Position numbers and translations under genes: made by a program | Source: Neobacillus sp. PS3-34 | GTDB taxonomy: Bacteria; Bacillota; Bacilli; Bacillales; Cytobacillaceae | Reading direction: 5' to 3' | DNA length: 64,000 nucleotides | Assembly (NCBI RefSeq): GCF_030915465.1 | Contig: NZ_CP133267.1 | Span: 868,001-932,000 of the forward strand | The notes under the pieces: generated by a model | Told to the model about the DNA's origin: nothing | Databases searched by the model: none | Seen by the model: only the letters and a program-made list of their open reading frames with translations | Shown here: in pieces, positions 28,216-40,835 of the stretch | How the letters are laid out: each line of letters begins with the position of its first letter | Position numbering within the stretch: the first letter of the stretch is position 1

Positions 28216-29091
28216 TCAATACCTCGGCTTTCTTTCTCTAATTTCCTGTAAAAAATCAAGATAATGTTCATAACGGTATCCAGGGATTTCACCTGCTTCA
28301 ACAGCAGCCTTCACTCCACACTTTGGTTCCTTCAGATGAAGGCAGCCTCTGAACTTGCAGTTTTCACTTGCCCGTTCCAAATCCGGGAAACAGAAGTTCA
28401 GCTGTTCTGCCTCAATATCCATAAATTCCAAAGAACTGAAACCGGGAGTATCGGCAATCAGACCGCTGCCAATTTCAATCAGCTCTACATGACGGGTCGT
28501 ATGCTTACCCCTTCCGAGATGGGAGGAAATATCATTAGTCTTCAATTCCAGGCCTGAGCGCATTTAGCAAGGAAGACTTTCCGACACCTGATTGACCGGC
28601 AAATACCGATATTTTATTTTCAATATGAGGATACAGCTTTTTAAGGCCGCTTCCGTTTCAGAAGAGGTCAGGATAACTTCATAACCCGCTGCCCTATACT
28701 CCTCAGCAAATTTTTCGATTTTCACTTTTTCCCCGTCACTTGCTAAATCGATCTTTGTAATACAAATAAGCGGGTTAATATAATTGAATTCCACGAGAAC
28801 AAGAAACCGGTCAAGCAATGTCGTGCTGAAGTCAGGCTCAACTGCAGAAAAAACAAGAATCGCCTGATCCACATTGGCAATTGGCGGCAGGACAAGCTCA
28901 TTTTTTCGGTCCTTCACTTCCATGATATAACCTTCCTGCTCATTATCAGCCTGAAACACTACGTTATCACCTACAAGGGGGGTGATTTTATTTTTCCGAA
29001 AAACCCCTCTTCCGCGGCATTGCGTCAATCGACCTTCAGAAATCACATAGTAAAAACCGCTTAACGCTTTAACAATTTTTCCTTCTGCCAT
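28216..29091 (-). CDS. rsgA: Ribosome small subunit GTPase RsgA, with two frameshifts
   Basis: Circularly permuted GTPase for late 30S maturation. N-terminal OB domain ([21 protein letters not shown]), G4 [11 protein letters not shown]-loop [14 protein letters not shown] (only in a middle frame), then [24 protein letters not shown] and the zinc knuckle [17 protein letters not shown]. First break near 28645: GCGGCCTT is read and GCGGGCCTT gives [12 protein letters not shown]. Second at 28551-28556: CTCAGGCCTGGAA is read where about five more bases (a repeated CCTGG) give NALRPGLELKTN. Expected length about 293 residues. Confidence 0.94.
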
Positions 29092-29117
29092 AGAAGCACT
29101 CCTTGAAATAATAGTTT

Positions 29118-29154
29118 TAAGAGCAGTACGTACAAAAAGTCACGACTGCTCTTA
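29118..29154 (-). terminator. Hairpin between prkC and rsgA
   Basis: TAAGAGCAGT and ACTGCTCTTA form a perfect 10-bp stem with a 17-nt loop; the T-tract after it (TTTTAACTATTATTT-like) is interrupted, so termination may be partial. Confidence 0.55.
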
Positions 29155-29167
29155 GAAATCAAAAAAT

Positions 29168-31129
29168 TTATTTAGGATATTGAACTACTTTGTCAATGAT
29201 CACTTCATTGTCCCTCATAACCTTATATCCGGCATTTTTTCCATATTGAACCATTAATTTGATCTGCCGCTTTTCATTTTTGGTTATATAGAAGGTATCA
29301 ACTGGTTCTGTCATACTGTTTTCCATGTCTTCGATGTATATCTGTACTTGCTGAGGCTGTCCTGGAATTGATGGTTCGTAAGAAATCTCGACTTCTTCTG
29401 TAACCTGTTTAGGCGGGATTTCCTCTTTGCCTTTCGAAAGCACAACTGTAACAGTATCACCTCTTTTCAGCTCTGCTCCAGGTTCAGGACTTTGTGAGAT
29501 AACCATATCTGCAGGAACATTTTCATCATAAGCCTGCTGCGACATATCGATAACAAGGCCTGTGGAATCAGCATAATCCTTAAGCGTTTTGGAGTTATAC
29601 GCAGATAAATCTTTAAGGATAATTTTATGCGGTCCTTTACTCACTTCAAAGTTTACTATGGTATCTTCCGGGACCACCTTTTTGCCTGCCGGTGGATCCT
29701 GGCTAAGAATCGTGCCAGGGTCGCTGTCATCATAGACTTCCGTTTCTGTAATGTCTTTAAAGTTTTTGTCCTTTAGCAATGTTAATACATCTTCATATTG
29801 GCGACCTTTGTAGTCGACAATTTCCAGCTTTTCCTTGCCTATACTTTCATAAAGATCGATTCTTGATCCTTCTTTAGCTGTATCTCCTCCATTTGGGTCA
29901 GTCTTTATGATTTCCCCTTCTGGAATGCTTTCATCGTTAATCTTCTTTGTTTTGCCTATCACAAATCCTTTTGCCTCTAATTTTGATACAGCCTCTTCCA
30001 AATTCATTCCACTCACATTTGGCACATTGATATCTTTAGGAGAGAACCATTTTGGAAAAACTGTAACCGTCATCAACGCTAGAAGGACAAGAATAACGAA
30101 GGTCGTAACAAGAATGATTGGCCACTTCTTACGTTTTTTCTTTTTAGGCTCCTGTACAGGAGTCTGTTTGTCTGCATTTCCGTTCTTATCGTTTCCATGA
30201 ACCATCGTTTCATCCAGGTTTTGAAAGGGACGGTCATCCGTAATAATTGGAATGGCCTTAGTAGCTTCATCATCTGCTGGAATGATAAATTTCGGTTCGT
30301 TTATCCGATTTGGATAAAGTGCTGTCTGCAGGTCTACTTCCATTTCATCAGCATTGTTATAACGATGGAAGGGATCCTTGGCAGTGGCTTTTAAGACAAT
30401 GTTTTCAACACTTTGTGGTATATTCGGATTCCATCTTCTTACAGATGGGGTTTCCGATTGTAAATGTTTAAGAGCAATGGAGACAGCAGACTCTCCCGAA
30501 AAAGGCAGCCTGCCCGTCAAAAGCTCAAACATGACAATGCCAAGTGAGTAGATATCCGATTTTTTGTTTGCCATGCCTCCGCGTGCCTGTTCGGGAGATA
30601 AATAATGGACCGAACCCATCACAGAATTGGTCTGTGTTATGCTTGTCGCACTCAATGCCATGGCGATGCCAAAATCGGTTATTTTTACATTCCCATTACG
30701 GTCTACCAGGATATTATGAGGTTTTATATCCCGATGGACGATATGATTGTGATGGGCATGAGAAATCGCCGAAGTCAGCTGTTTCATAATCCCTAAAGAC
30801 TCTTCCACTCTCAGTGGTGAATTTTGCTGTATGTATTGTTTTAATGTTTGTCCTTCGACAAATTCCATGACGATATAATAAAGATCATCTTCTTCACCCA
30901 CATCAAAAATATTTACGATATTTGGATGTACAAGACTTGTAGCCGATTGTGCTTCACGATGAAAACGGCGGATAAATTCCTCATCATTTGCAAAATCGAG
31001 CCTAAGCATTTTAACGGCAACGTCGCGGTCTAGGATCATGTCATGGGCCAGGTAAACATTCGCCATGCCGCCCCCGCCAATCATATCCAATATTTTATAA
31101 CGGCCGCTAATTCTTTTTCCTATTAACAT
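29168..31129 (-). CDS. prkC: Membrane Ser/Thr protein kinase with PASTA repeats
   Basis: Senses muropeptides or lipid II and phosphorylates cell-wall, translation and germination targets. 653 residues: kinase domain 1-270 (GGGGMANVYLAHD, VAVKML, HRDIKPHNILVD, DFGIAMALS, activation loop SVMGSVHYLSPEQARGG), one membrane segment about 336-356 (IILVTTFVILVLLALMTVTV), then three PASTA repeats (starting NVPNVSGMNL, LEIVDYKGRQ and IILKDLSAYN) and a short beta-rich tail. Adjacent to its phosphatase prpC with no gap. Confidence 0.97.
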   Translation of the reverse strand: MLIGKRISGRYKILDMIGGGGMANVYLAHDMILDRDVAVKMLRLDFANDEEFIRRFHREAQSATSLVHPNIVNIFDVGEEDDLYYIVMEFVEGQTLKQYIQQNSPLRVEESLGIMKQLTSAISHAHHNHIVHRDIKPHNILVDRNGNVKITDFGIAMALSATSITQTNSVMGSVHYLSPEQARGGMANKKSDIYSLGIVMFELLTGRLPFSGESAVSIALKHLQSETPSVRRWNPNIPQSVENIVLKATAKDPFHRYNNADEMEVDLQTALYPNRINEPKFIIPADDEATKAIPIITDDRPFQNLDETMVHGNDKNGNADKQTPVQEPKKKKRKKWPIILVTTFVILVLLALMTVTVFPKWFSPKDINVPNVSGMNLEEAVSKLEAKGFVIGKTKKINDESIPEGEIIKTDPNGGDTAKEGSRIDLYESIGKEKLEIVDYKGRQYEDVLTLLKDKNFKDITETEVYDDSDPGTILSQDPPAGKKVVPEDTIVNFEVSKGPHKIILKDLSAYNSKTLKDYADSTGLVIDMSQQAYDENVPADMVISQSPEPGAELKRGDTVTVVLSKGKEEIPPKQVTEEVEISYEPSIPGQPQQVQIYIEDMENSMTEPVDTFYITKNEKRQIKLMVQYGKNAGYKVMRDNEVIIDKVVQYPK

Positions 31130-31882
31130 TTATAGCTCACCCTCAATGCCTGCTAAATAATCAACAATCGCCAGGGTAATATTATCTTTGCCGCCATATT
31201 TGTTCGCAAGTGAAATAAGCGTTGAAGCTTTTTGTTCAAGCGATTCATCATTCGTAAGAATTTCCATCATCTCAGTTTCTTTTACCCTGTCGGAAAGCCC
31301 GTCAGAACAAAGCAAGAGTCGATCCCCTTCTTCAAACATGATGGTACAGATATCCATATCAACTTGCTCTTCTGTTCCCAATGCCCTCAGGACAACATTC
31401 TTGTGAGGATGATACTCGGCATCTTCCTTTGATATCTGGCCGGATCTCACCAGCTCATTCACTAAAGAATGATCCTCCGTTAATTGCTTAAAACCCATTT
31501 CGTTCAATAAGTAGCCCCGGCTGTCCCCTATATTGGCAATTGTTACAAAACCGTCGGTACAAACTGCAGCTACAATGGTTGTACCCATTCCGTCACACTC
31601 TGTATTCTTTTGGGCATGCTCAAATAAAATGATATTCACATCCAGAATGTGCTCCTTTAGCCAGGACTCAGCATCTGCAGCAGTTAAAATACCTTCTGTC
31701 TTTTCCCATGTTGTTTTCAAATGAATAACTGTCATATTGCTTGCCACATCACCGGCACGGTGACCGCCCATGCCATCTGCAACGATGGCCAGGCGGTGTC
31801 CGTCAAGGTTAATGAAAACCCCGCCGGAATCTTCGTTATTAAGTCGTACCATTCCTTGATCTGTCATATAAACAGCTTTCAT
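31130..31882 (-). CDS. prpC: PP2C-type Ser/Thr phosphatase, partner of PrkC
   Basis: Reverses PrkC phosphorylation. 250 residues from the ATG at 31882 (MKAVYMTDQGMVRLNNEDSG). Metal-binding aspartates in LAIVADGMGGHRAGDVAS, GDSRGYLL, LLCSDGLSDRV and GGKDNITLAIVDY. It begins 4 nt after rlmN ends and abuts prkC. Confidence 0.97.
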   Translation of the reverse strand: MKAVYMTDQGMVRLNNEDSGGVFINLDGHRLAIVADGMGGHRAGDVASNMTVIHLKTTWEKTEGILTAADAESWLKEHILDVNIILFEHAQKNTECDGMGTTIVAAVCTDGFVTIANIGDSRGYLLNEMGFKQLTEDHSLVNELVRSGQISKEDAEYHPHKNVVLRALGTEEQVDMDICTIMFEEGDRLLLCSDGLSDRVKETEMMEILTNDESLEQKASTLISLANKYGGKDNITLAIVDYLAGIEGEL

Positions 31883-31886
31883 ACCT

Positions 31887-32978
31887 TCACCTCGTCTCTT
31901 CTTTCCGCTCCTTTGCACGAAGTTGTCCACATGCTGCGTCTATATCAGAACCGTGCTCACGGCGTATTGTTACGTTAATACCATGTTTTTTTAATGTTTT
32001 TTCAAAAGCAAAGATCTCGTTTTTCGGCGTCCGCACATAATCCCTTTCAGGGACATAGTTTACAGGTATCAAATTGACATGGCATTTAATCCCTTTTAAA
32101 AGGCGCGCCAATTCTTCTGCATGCTCAACCTGGTCATTTACGCCACCAAACAGGCCGTATTCAAAGCTGATACGTCTGCCGGTCTTATCGATATAATACC
32201 GCACTGACTTCATTAAGTCATCAAGTTTATATGCTTTATTAATCGGCATTAATCTTGAACGAATTTCTGTATTAGGCGCATGAAGAGAAATCGCAAAATT
32301 GATTTGCATATTTTCATCGGCAAATTGATAGATTTTTGGAACAATGCCGCTCGTTGAGACTGTAATATGGCGAGCACCGATATTAAGCCCTTTATCATGG
32401 TTGATAATTTTTAAAAAGGAGAGCATGTTATCGTAGTTATCGAATGGCTCGCCAATTCCCATAATTACAACTGAGCTGACTCTTTCCTCTGTTTCATCAA
32501 GAGCCTGTTGTACCGTTACAACCTGGGCGACAATTTCGCCAGCTGTTAAATGGCGTTTAAGTCCGCCAAGAGTAGAGGCACAGAATGTACAGCCGATTCG
32601 GCAGCCAACCTGAGTGGTTACACAGACCGAGTTGCCGTAATCATGTCTCATTAAAACTGTTTCAATTGAATAACCATCGTGAAGTTCAAATAGGAATTTA
32701 ATCGTTCCATCTGCAGACTGCTGTCTGATTGCAGTCTTAAGCGTAGTGATTTGAAAATTGTCCGATAGCTTGTCACGAGTTGATTTTGACAGGTTGCTCA
32801 TATCTTCAAAGGATACGGCTCTCTTTTTATAAAGCCAGTCAAAAACCTGTTCGGCACGGAAGGCCTTTTCTCCATTATTTGAAAGCCATTCCTTTAATTC
32901 ATGCAGTTCCAAAGAATAAATGGATGGCTTTTCTTTTTCCAATGATGTTCCTGTATCAGTTGTGTTTAATTGTTCCAA
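31887..32978 (-). CDS. rlmN: 23S rRNA (A2503-C2)/tRNA methyltransferase RlmN
   Basis: Radical-SAM methyltransferase, 363 residues, with the cluster motif [11 protein letters not shown] (CX3CX2C), [12 protein letters not shown] and the C-terminal [14 protein letters not shown]; the partner cysteine in DAACGQL is present. It lies 3 nt after rsmB in one continuous run of genes. Confidence 0.97.
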   Translation of the reverse strand: MEQLNTTDTGTSLEKEKPSIYSLELHELKEWLSNNGEKAFRAEQVFDWLYKKRAVSFEDMSNLSKSTRDKLSDNFQITTLKTAIRQQSADGTIKFLFELHDGYSIETVLMRHDYGNSVCVTTQVGCRIGCTFCASTLGGLKRHLTAGEIVAQVVTVQQALDETEERVSSVVIMGIGEPFDNYDNMLSFLKIINHDKGLNIGARHITVSTSGIVPKIYQFADENMQINFAISLHAPNTEIRSRLMPINKAYKLDDLMKSVRYYIDKTGRRISFEYGLFGGVNDQVEHAEELARLLKGIKCHVNLIPVNYVPERDYVRTPKNEIFAFEKTLKKHGINVTIRREHGSDIDAACGQLRAKERKEETR

Positions 32979-32981
32979 CTG

Positions 32982-34328
32982 CTACACCTTCTTTCTTAGG
33001 CACGCTATATAAAATCCGTCTGAACCTATATGCTGCGGTAATATTTGTAAATCAAATCCAGTAATCAAGGGGCGAATAGCTTCCGGCATGCGTTCGGCAA
33101 ATTCCGTGTCACCTTCAAACTCGGGATGCTCCTTTAAAAACGAAGTAACAGTATTCTCATTTTCCTCTTTATCCACTGTACACGTACTATATACGAGAAT
33201 TCCACCTTTTTTAATTAAGGGGGCAACAGAATTCAAGAGATTTTGCTGAATGCTGGCTAACTGGATGATGTCTTTTTCGTTTTTTGTATACTTGATGTCT
33301 GGCTTTCTGCGCATTACACCAAGGCCAGAACACGGGGCATCAAGCAGGATTTTGTCAAATGATTCTTCCTCAAAATGTTCTCCAGCTTTGCGGCTGTCCA
33401 TCGCAATAGTGGTAATATTTCTCAACCCTAATCTTGATGCAGTTTCCTTGATCAATTTTACTTTATGCTCATGCAAATCGAGTGAAATAATTTCTCCTCT
33501 ATTCTCCATTTTCTCGGCAAGATGTGTGCTTTTTCCTCCTGGAGCGGCACAGGCATCCATTATACGCTCGTTTGACTTTACATCAAGTGCATATGCAACC
33601 ATCATCGAGCTTTCATCCTGAATGGTGAGAAAACCCTTTTTAAAAGCAGTGGAAGAAGCCATATTCCCTTTTAGAGCGATAATTGATTCTGGAAGGATCG
33701 GACTTTTTTCTACAAAGAAACCATCCTCTTCCAGCATACCAAGACATTCTTCCCGTGATATTTTCGTTAAATTAACTCTTGCTGTTTGTACAGGTGCGGT
33801 AAGATTCAATTCACACATTTCTTCGGTTTTCTCTAATCCGAATTGATCGGCCCATCTTGATACAAGCCATAAAGGGGTGCTCGATTCGATAGAAAGCCTT
33901 TCCAGCGGGTCCGTAATTTCCTCAAGAGATGGCAAACCTTGACGCTGTATACTGCGCATCACACCGTTTACCATGCCTGAAATACCTTTATGACCTTGCT
34001 TTTTGGCAATTTCTACTGCCTCATGAATAGCAGCGTGATCAGGAACCCTATCAAGATACACCATTTGATAGAGGGTCATCCTTAATAAATTCATCACCCA
34101 GCGTTCCGTCTTGCTGCCATTCTTTATGAAAGGTTTCAAAAAGAAATCAAGCGTCATTTTTCTTTGCAGTGTTCCATAAACCAACTCTGTTAATAATCCA
34201 ATGTCTTTAGTTGGCAATTGATTTTTTTCAATTGCATTATGCAAAAGCAAATTGCTGTATGATTGATTTTTTTCAATCGCATCCAGTATTTCCAGCGCGG
34301 TTTCACGCACATTTTTTTTCTTTCCCAT
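32982..34328 (-). CDS. rsmB: 16S rRNA (cytosine-967-C5)-methyltransferase
   Basis: 448 residues: NusB-like N-terminal domain (ALEILDAIEKNQSYSNLLLH) and a SAM-dependent C-terminal domain with MDACAAPGGKSTHLAE, DAPCSGLGVMRRKPD and the catalytic cysteine in YSTCTVDKEEN. One base separates its start from the fmt stop. Confidence 0.97.
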   Translation of the reverse strand: MGKKKNVRETALEILDAIEKNQSYSNLLLHNAIEKNQLPTKDIGLLTELVYGTLQRKMTLDFFLKPFIKNGSKTERWVMNLLRMTLYQMVYLDRVPDHAAIHEAVEIAKKQGHKGISGMVNGVMRSIQRQGLPSLEEITDPLERLSIESSTPLWLVSRWADQFGLEKTEEMCELNLTAPVQTARVNLTKISREECLGMLEEDGFFVEKSPILPESIIALKGNMASSTAFKKGFLTIQDESSMMVAYALDVKSNERIMDACAAPGGKSTHLAEKMENRGEIISLDLHEHKVKLIKETASRLGLRNITTIAMDSRKAGEHFEEESFDKILLDAPCSGLGVMRRKPDIKYTKNEKDIIQLASIQQNLLNSVAPLIKKGGILVYSTCTVDKEENENTVTSFLKEHPEFEGDTEFAERMPEAIRPLITGFDLQILPQHIGSDGFYIACLRKKV

Positions 34329-34329
34329 T

Positions 34330-35274
34330 TTATTCTCCTAGCTTCATTCCTGATGTGATTTTTGCCCCGGAACCTCTAAGGAACTGTTCAGCCGCCATTT
34401 TTGTTTTTCCTGATGGCTGAAGCTCCGTAATCTTTATGGCAGTGCTGTTTCCTGTCTGGACGACAATTCCATCTGAATGGATGTCCACGATCGTACCTGG
34501 TGTTTTATTGCTGTCATGGGCCATCTTTACAGTTTGCCAGATCTTTATCACTGCACCGTCCAATGACGTGTAAGCTACAGGCCATGGATTCATCCCGCGA
34601 ACCTGGTTATATATTTCTTCACCTGTTTTGGACCAGTCGATTAATTCCTGTTCTCTTTTGATATTATAGGCAAACGAAACGTCCGCTTCGTTTTGCGGTA
34701 TCGGTGTAAGTTTATATTCGAGCAGGAGCGGCAGGGTATCTGACAGGAGCTTTGAACCGGCTGCGCTTAATTTATCATGAAGGGAACCCACATTGTCCTC
34801 TTCCGTAATCGGCACCTCGACACGAGTTAAAATATCTCCCGCATCAAGCTTTTCGACCATATACATAATGGTAATGCCGGTCTTTTCTTTCCCCTGGATA
34901 ATCGAATAATGGATTGGCGCGCCTCCCCTTAATTCCGGAAGAAGTGAGGCATGAACATTTATGCAACCATATTTCGGAGCATCCAGAAGCTCCTTGGGCA
35001 AAATTTGTCCAAAAGCTGCCGTAACAATCAGGTCAGGATTAAGGGTGAGTATTTTTTCAAGCTCTTCCTTTTGCCTTATTTTTTCTGGTTGAAAGACAGG
35101 AATACCGTGTTTTACTGCTTCAACCTTAACAGGCGGAGGAGTTAAAGTCCTTTTTCTTCCAACCGGGCGGTCAGGCTGGGTTACTACACCAATTACTTCA
35201 TAGCCGTCTTCGATAATTTTTCTTAAAACTGGCACCGAAAAATCGGGAGTGCCCATAAAAACAATTTTTGTCAT
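34330..35274 (-). CDS. fmt: Methionyl-tRNA formyltransferase
   Basis: Formylates initiator Met-tRNA. 314 residues: [49 protein letters not shown] (catalytic Asn-His region), and the C-terminal oligonucleotide-binding domain. Overlaps the def stop by 4 nt; def and fmt act on the same formyl group. Confidence 0.98.
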   Translation of the reverse strand: MTKIVFMGTPDFSVPVLRKIIEDGYEVIGVVTQPDRPVGRKRTLTPPPVKVEAVKHGIPVFQPEKIRQKEELEKILTLNPDLIVTAAFGQILPKELLDAPKYGCINVHASLLPELRGGAPIHYSIIQGKEKTGITIMYMVEKLDAGDILTRVEVPITEEDNVGSLHDKLSAAGSKLLSDTLPLLLEYKLTPIPQNEADVSFAYNIKREQELIDWSKTGEEIYNQVRGMNPWPVAYTSLDGAVIKIWQTVKMAHDSNKTPGTIVDIHSDGIVVQTGNSTAIKITELQPSGKTKMAAEQFLRGSGAKITSGMKLGE

Positions 35275-35756
35275 TCCTTTTCCAACCCTTCCAACTCTTC
35301 TTCAGTCAAATATTTTGTCACTTTTGTGGTAAACAAAATACCGGATAGATGATCTATTTCATGCTGGATTGCCCTTGCCAGAAAATCCTCTGCTTCCAAA
35401 GTATACTTTCTTCCTTTTCTGTCAAAGGCTTCAATCTTCACATAAAACGGCCTTGTCACTTCACCATATACGCCGGGAAAACTTAAACAGCCTTCCGGGC
35501 CGGTCTGTTCTCCTGAAGTTTCGATAATTCTCGGATTAATCATTTCAATTGTTCCGTGTTCATCATCGACATCGACGATGGCAATTTGCGAATCAATTCC
35601 AATCTGAGGTGCCGCAATACCGACCCCATCAAATTCAATCATTGTATCATACATATCATTTAATATCTTCACAAGCTTTTTATCAAAAACCTCTACCTGC
35701 TTACAATCCTGTTCAAGAATTTCTGCAGGATAAGTTACAATTTTTCGTATAGACAA
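35271..35756 (-). CDS. def: Peptide deformylase
   Basis: Removes the N-formyl group from new proteins. 161 residues with the three metal-site motifs [18 protein letters not shown] and QHEIDHLSG. It sits between priA and fmt. Confidence 0.98.
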   Translation of the reverse strand: MSIRKIVTYPAEILEQDCKQVEVFDKKLVKILNDMYDTMIEFDGVGIAAPQIGIDSQIAIVDVDDEHGTIEMINPRIIETSGEQTGPEGCLSFPGVYGEVTRPFYVKIEAFDRKGRKYTLEAEDFLARAIQHEIDHLSGILFTTKVTKYLTEEELEGLEKE

Positions 35757-35812
35757 AGCTGCTCCTCCATTTATTCTTTACTTTTTATAATTTATAAAAC
35801 AAAAATACAAGT

Positions 35813-38220
35813 CTACATTAAGATATATGGATTAACGTCCACAAACACCTGCAGGCTCCCGGTACTATCCTGAAAACGGTCCAGCACTTCTTTCAATATT
35901 GCAGGAAGGTCGGGTTCCCGCTTGTATTTTATCAAACATTGATACCGATATCTATCATTGATCCTTGGTATTGGAGAGGCAACCGGCCGAGGACTACTGC
36001 TTCTCCCGAAACCTTGGAACGGACATAGCCAGTTATTTTTTCTGTGGCAGATACAGCTGCCATTAGCTGTTCATGGCTCACGGTGACAAGGGCTATATAA
36101 TAAAATGGCGGATATTTATGGAGCTTCCTCACCATCATTTCCTGCTGATAAAATAGATCAAAATCCTGTTTCCCGGCAAGTTCAACACTATAATGCTCAG
36201 GCGTGTAAGTTTGGATGACCACTTCTCCCGGAAGATGATGCCTTCCAGCCCTTCCGCTGACCTGCGTTAAAAGCTGGAATGTTTTTTCGGAAGACCGAAA
36301 ATCAGGCAAATGAAGCATCGTATCTGCTGACAGTACACCGACAAGGGTGACATTTGGAAAATCGAGCCCTTTTGCTATCATTTGTGTACCTAACAGTATA
36401 TCCGCTTTTCCTTCCTGGAAATCACTCAATAAGCGTTCATGGGCGCCTTTCCGCCCGGTTGTATCCACGTCCATCCGTATTACCCTTGCTTCAGGGAGCA
36501 GTTTTCCCAGTTCCTCTTCAACCTTCTGTGTACCTGTACCAAAGAAACGAATATGGTCACTTGCACACTCAGGGCAATTATGGGGTACATGGCTTTCAAA
36601 ACCACAATAATGGCATTTCATCTGCTGGCTTGCACGGTGGTAGGTCAGCGAAATATCGCAATGCGGGCAATTCATCACATACCCGCAGTCCCGGCACATG
36701 ACGAATGAGGAATGTCCGCGTTTATTTAAAAAAAGTACGATCTGTTCTTTTTTTTCCAGCCGATCAGTCAATTTTTCAAATAAAAGCTTTGAAAACATCG
36801 AGCGGTTGCCTGAACGCAATTCTTCCCTCATATCGATAATCTCAACAGATGGTAGAGACTGCATATTCATGCGGTTTGGGAGCTTTAAAAGTTTATAGAC
36901 ACCCTTTTGCGCCCTCGCAAAGGATTCAAGTGACGGGGTTGCACTTCCCAGAACAACCGGGCAGCTATAATTTTTTGCCCTTTCGATTGCTACATCCCTT
37001 GCATGGTAACGTGGCATTTCCTCTTGCTTATAGCTTGTCTCATGTTCTTCATCAATGATGATGAGCCCCAAATTTTCAAACGGGGCAAACACCGCCGACC
37101 GCGCTCCGACAACAACCTTTACTTCCTTGCGCTGGATTTTTCGCCATTCATCGTATTTTTCACCAGCCGACAAGCCGCTGTGCAATACTGCAACCTTGTC
37201 GCCAAATCTGCCTTTGAAGCGATTGACCATAAGGGGAGTCAAAGCAATTTCCGGAACAAGCATGATCGCTTCCTTGCCTTTATTAATAACATCCTGGATC
37301 GATTGTAAATAAATTTCTGTTTTTCCGCTTCCTGTTACACCGTAAAGTAAAAACACTTCATGCTTTTCTTCCCGATTTGCTTTTAGAATTGGTTCAATTG
37401 CCGTTTGCTGGTCGCCAGTTAATGGGAAAGGATTTGTAGGGTCAAATGTGCGGTTCTCGAACGGGTCACGGTATACCTCCATTTCCTTTTCCGCAAGCAC
37501 GCCCTTTTCTACCAGGGTCTTTACTGATGACGCCGAAACATTTAGCTCAGATACCAGCTTCCGCAGCTCGACTGGATTGCGGTCCTGCAAAAAGAAATTT
37601 AAAACTGCCTTTTGTTTGCCTGCCCTTGAGGATAAGGCATTTATTTCTTCTTTTACTGCATTTTCAGGTACAAGAGGGTAAACAAACAGAAGCTTCTTTT
37701 TCTTTACTCGTTCTTTCACCTGATAAACGACTTCTATCGTGCCTTTGGCTGCTTCTTTCTGCAAGGAGGAAATCAGCCCTTTTTTGACTGCATCGTCCCA
37801 ATCAAGCTCCTCTTCTTTTTCGAATATAGTGAGGAGATTAGCTGGAAGTTCGCTGGCGGATTTTCCAAAGGCAAGCTTTATTTTCTTTTGATACTTCGCC
37901 TTCAGTGCGGCCGGGAGCATAGCCTGGTAAGAAGCTATTTTAAAACTCAACGTATGATTGGTTAGCCATTCTCCCAGGTTCATGAGTTCTTCATTAAGTA
38001 CAGGTTCTAAATCCATCGGCTCGCTTATTGCCTTTAATTTCTCAAAATCGGAATGCGTTTTAACACCGGATACATATCCCTGAATTTTTCTTGGTCCAAA
38101 TGGAACGATTACCCTTACACCGGGTTTTATGATATCCTCCCACTTTTCAGGAATCAGATAGTCAAAGGCCCTATCCGTTTGCTTGGCTGGAACATCAACA
38201 ATGACACTGGCGATTTTCAT
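35813..38220 (-). CDS. priA: Primosomal helicase PriA, frameshifted near its C-terminus
   Basis: Restarts stalled replication forks. Corrected length 802 residues: N-terminal DNA-binding domain (VDVPAKQTDRAFDYLIPE), Walker A LLYGVTGSGKTEIYLQ, DEEHETSYKQ, zinc-binding cysteines in CRDCGYVMNCPHCD and CHYCGFESHVPHNCPECAS, QVSGRAGRH. After the break the tail reads RINDRYRYQCLIKYKREPDL and ends VDVNPYILM at 35813. One C is missing at 35985-35988 (GGCCGG read, GGCCCGG expected, giving LGPVASPIPR). It overlaps the coaBC stop by 4 nt. Confidence 0.96.
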
Positions 38221-39423
38221 TTCTTCTGTTCCTTTAAAAGAGAAGAAATTTCTTCAATAATTTTTCGGGCAACTTTTTGCTTCGTCATCAACGGGAGATT
38301 TTCAGGCGATCCATTTCTTTTAAATAACGTCACAATATTCGTTTCCGTTCCAAAGCCTGCACCTTCCTGCTGAACATTGTTTGCAACGATCATATCTGCA
38401 TTTTTGGATTCCAGCTTCCTTCTGGCATATTCTTCAACATTCTCTGTCTCAGCTGCAAAGCCGACAAGTATTTGTGTGGCTTTCTTTTTTCCAAGCTCGG
38501 ACAGAATATCTGTTGTTCTCTCAAGTTCAAGAACACTATCGCCCGCCTGCTTTTTGACCTTATGCTCATAAGCGGTTTTAGGGCGGTAATCAGCAACTGC
38601 TGCTGTCTTAACGACTACATCTGCCCTATCATAATAAGCCAGCACAGCCTGATGCATTTCCGCTGCACTTTCTACTTTTACCAGTTCAATGCCTGCAGGT
38701 GCATTTATCGAGACTGGCCCTGAAATGAGAACCACATTTGCACCGGCCTTTTGGCTTCCTCTGCAATTGCATAGCCCATTTTTCCGGTTGAGTGATTGGA
38801 GATAAAACGGACAGGATCAATTTTTTCACGCGTTGGACCAGCTGTGATAACAACTGTTTTTCCTTCCAGCTCCCCTGTACCTCCCTGGAAAAATCGTACC
38901 GCAAGTTCCACGATATTTTCCGGTTCCTCGAGGCGCCCCTTCCCGACATAACCACAAGCAAGATATCCTTCTCCAGGTTCAATGAATTGATAACCATATT
39001 CAAACAATGTGGCAATGTTTTTTTTCACTGCCGGATGGTCATACATATGGACATTCATAGCGGGAGCAATCCAAACTGGTGCGGTCGCGGCCAGCAAGGT
39101 AGTTGTAATCATATTATCAGCAAAGCCATTTGCAAGCTTGGCAATGGTATTCGCTGTAGCTGGTGCTACCAGGATCAAATCTGCCCAATCAGCCAAATCA
39201 ATATGAGCAATCACCTCGGGATTTTTTTCTTCAAAGGTGTCTGTAAAAACCTCATTTCGTGATAGAGCCTGAAATGTCAGAGGTGTTACAAACTTTGCCG
39301 CCGACTCGCTTAAAATGACCTTGACTTGGGCCCTGTCTGGACCAGTTTACTGGTTAATGCTGCTGCTTTATATACTGCTATTCCGCCCGTGACACAAAGT
39401 AATATCCTTTTTCCATTTATCAT
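38217..39423 (-). CDS. coaBC: CoaBC: phosphopantothenoylcysteine decarboxylase/synthase, two frameshifts
   Basis: Two steps of coenzyme A synthesis. N-terminal flavoprotein domain ([50 protein letters not shown]), and CTP-dependent synthase domain ([32 protein letters not shown]). Breaks: 39328-39333, GGGCCC read where GGGGCCC gives [12 protein letters not shown]; and 38745-38752, AAAAGGCC read where AAAAAGGCC gives [14 protein letters not shown]. Corrected length 402 residues. Confidence 0.96.
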
Positions 39424-39539
39424 TTACGATACACCCGACTTTCTATATCTCCAGTAACTTCTTTACTCCATTATGCTGGAACACTGTCCATTTTTCATCT
39501 TTTTTACACCTGAATCCATCAAAGAAAAAACTCACCTAA

Positions 39540-39585
39540 AAATAAAAAAGTCCGACTCATAAGGAAAATACCTCTGGTGTCAGAC
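39540..39585 (-). terminator. Terminator after rpoZ
   Basis: GTCTGAC and GTCGGAC pair (one G-U) with a 22-nt loop on the minus strand, followed by TTTTTTATTTTT. It separates gmk-rpoZ from coaBC. I see nothing else in the 244-bp gap. Confidence 0.65.
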
Positions 39586-39667
39586 CCTGCTCAATTTTAT
39601 CTTATTACAGATTGAAAAGCGTTTAGCGTATTAAAAATCGTAATTCACCTGAATGAAAAATTTAGTT

Positions 39668-39886
39668 TTACTCAGCTGAACCGTCTGTCTTTTTGGCGAT
39701 TCTGTATGTCAGCTGGCCGCCATAGATTTCTTCAAGCGCTTTACCGACAAATTTATGAGAAACATACTTTTCCATCTGTGGGTTTGCAACTATCTGCATA
39801 GCGCGTGCCCTTTTTGCCGCAACAGATACAAGGGAATACTTGGAATCAATTTTTTCAAGAAGTGAATCAATAGAAGGATATAACAT
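39668..39886 (-). CDS. rpoZ: RNA polymerase omega subunit
   Basis: 72 residues, [20 protein letters not shown], with AAKRARAMQ and the conserved [17 protein letters not shown]. Assists assembly of the beta-prime subunit. Two bases after gmk. Confidence 0.97.
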   Translation of the reverse strand: MLYPSIDSLLEKIDSKYSLVSVAAKRARAMQIVANPQMEKYVSHKFVGKALEEIYGGQLTYRIAKKTDGSAE

Positions 39887-39888
39887 GC

Positions 39889-40778
<890 letters not shown>

Positions 40779-40835
40779 GGTGTTCCCCCATCATCAATAA
40801 TTTATTTTTGCCGTGTGTGTCTTTTTCTAAACACG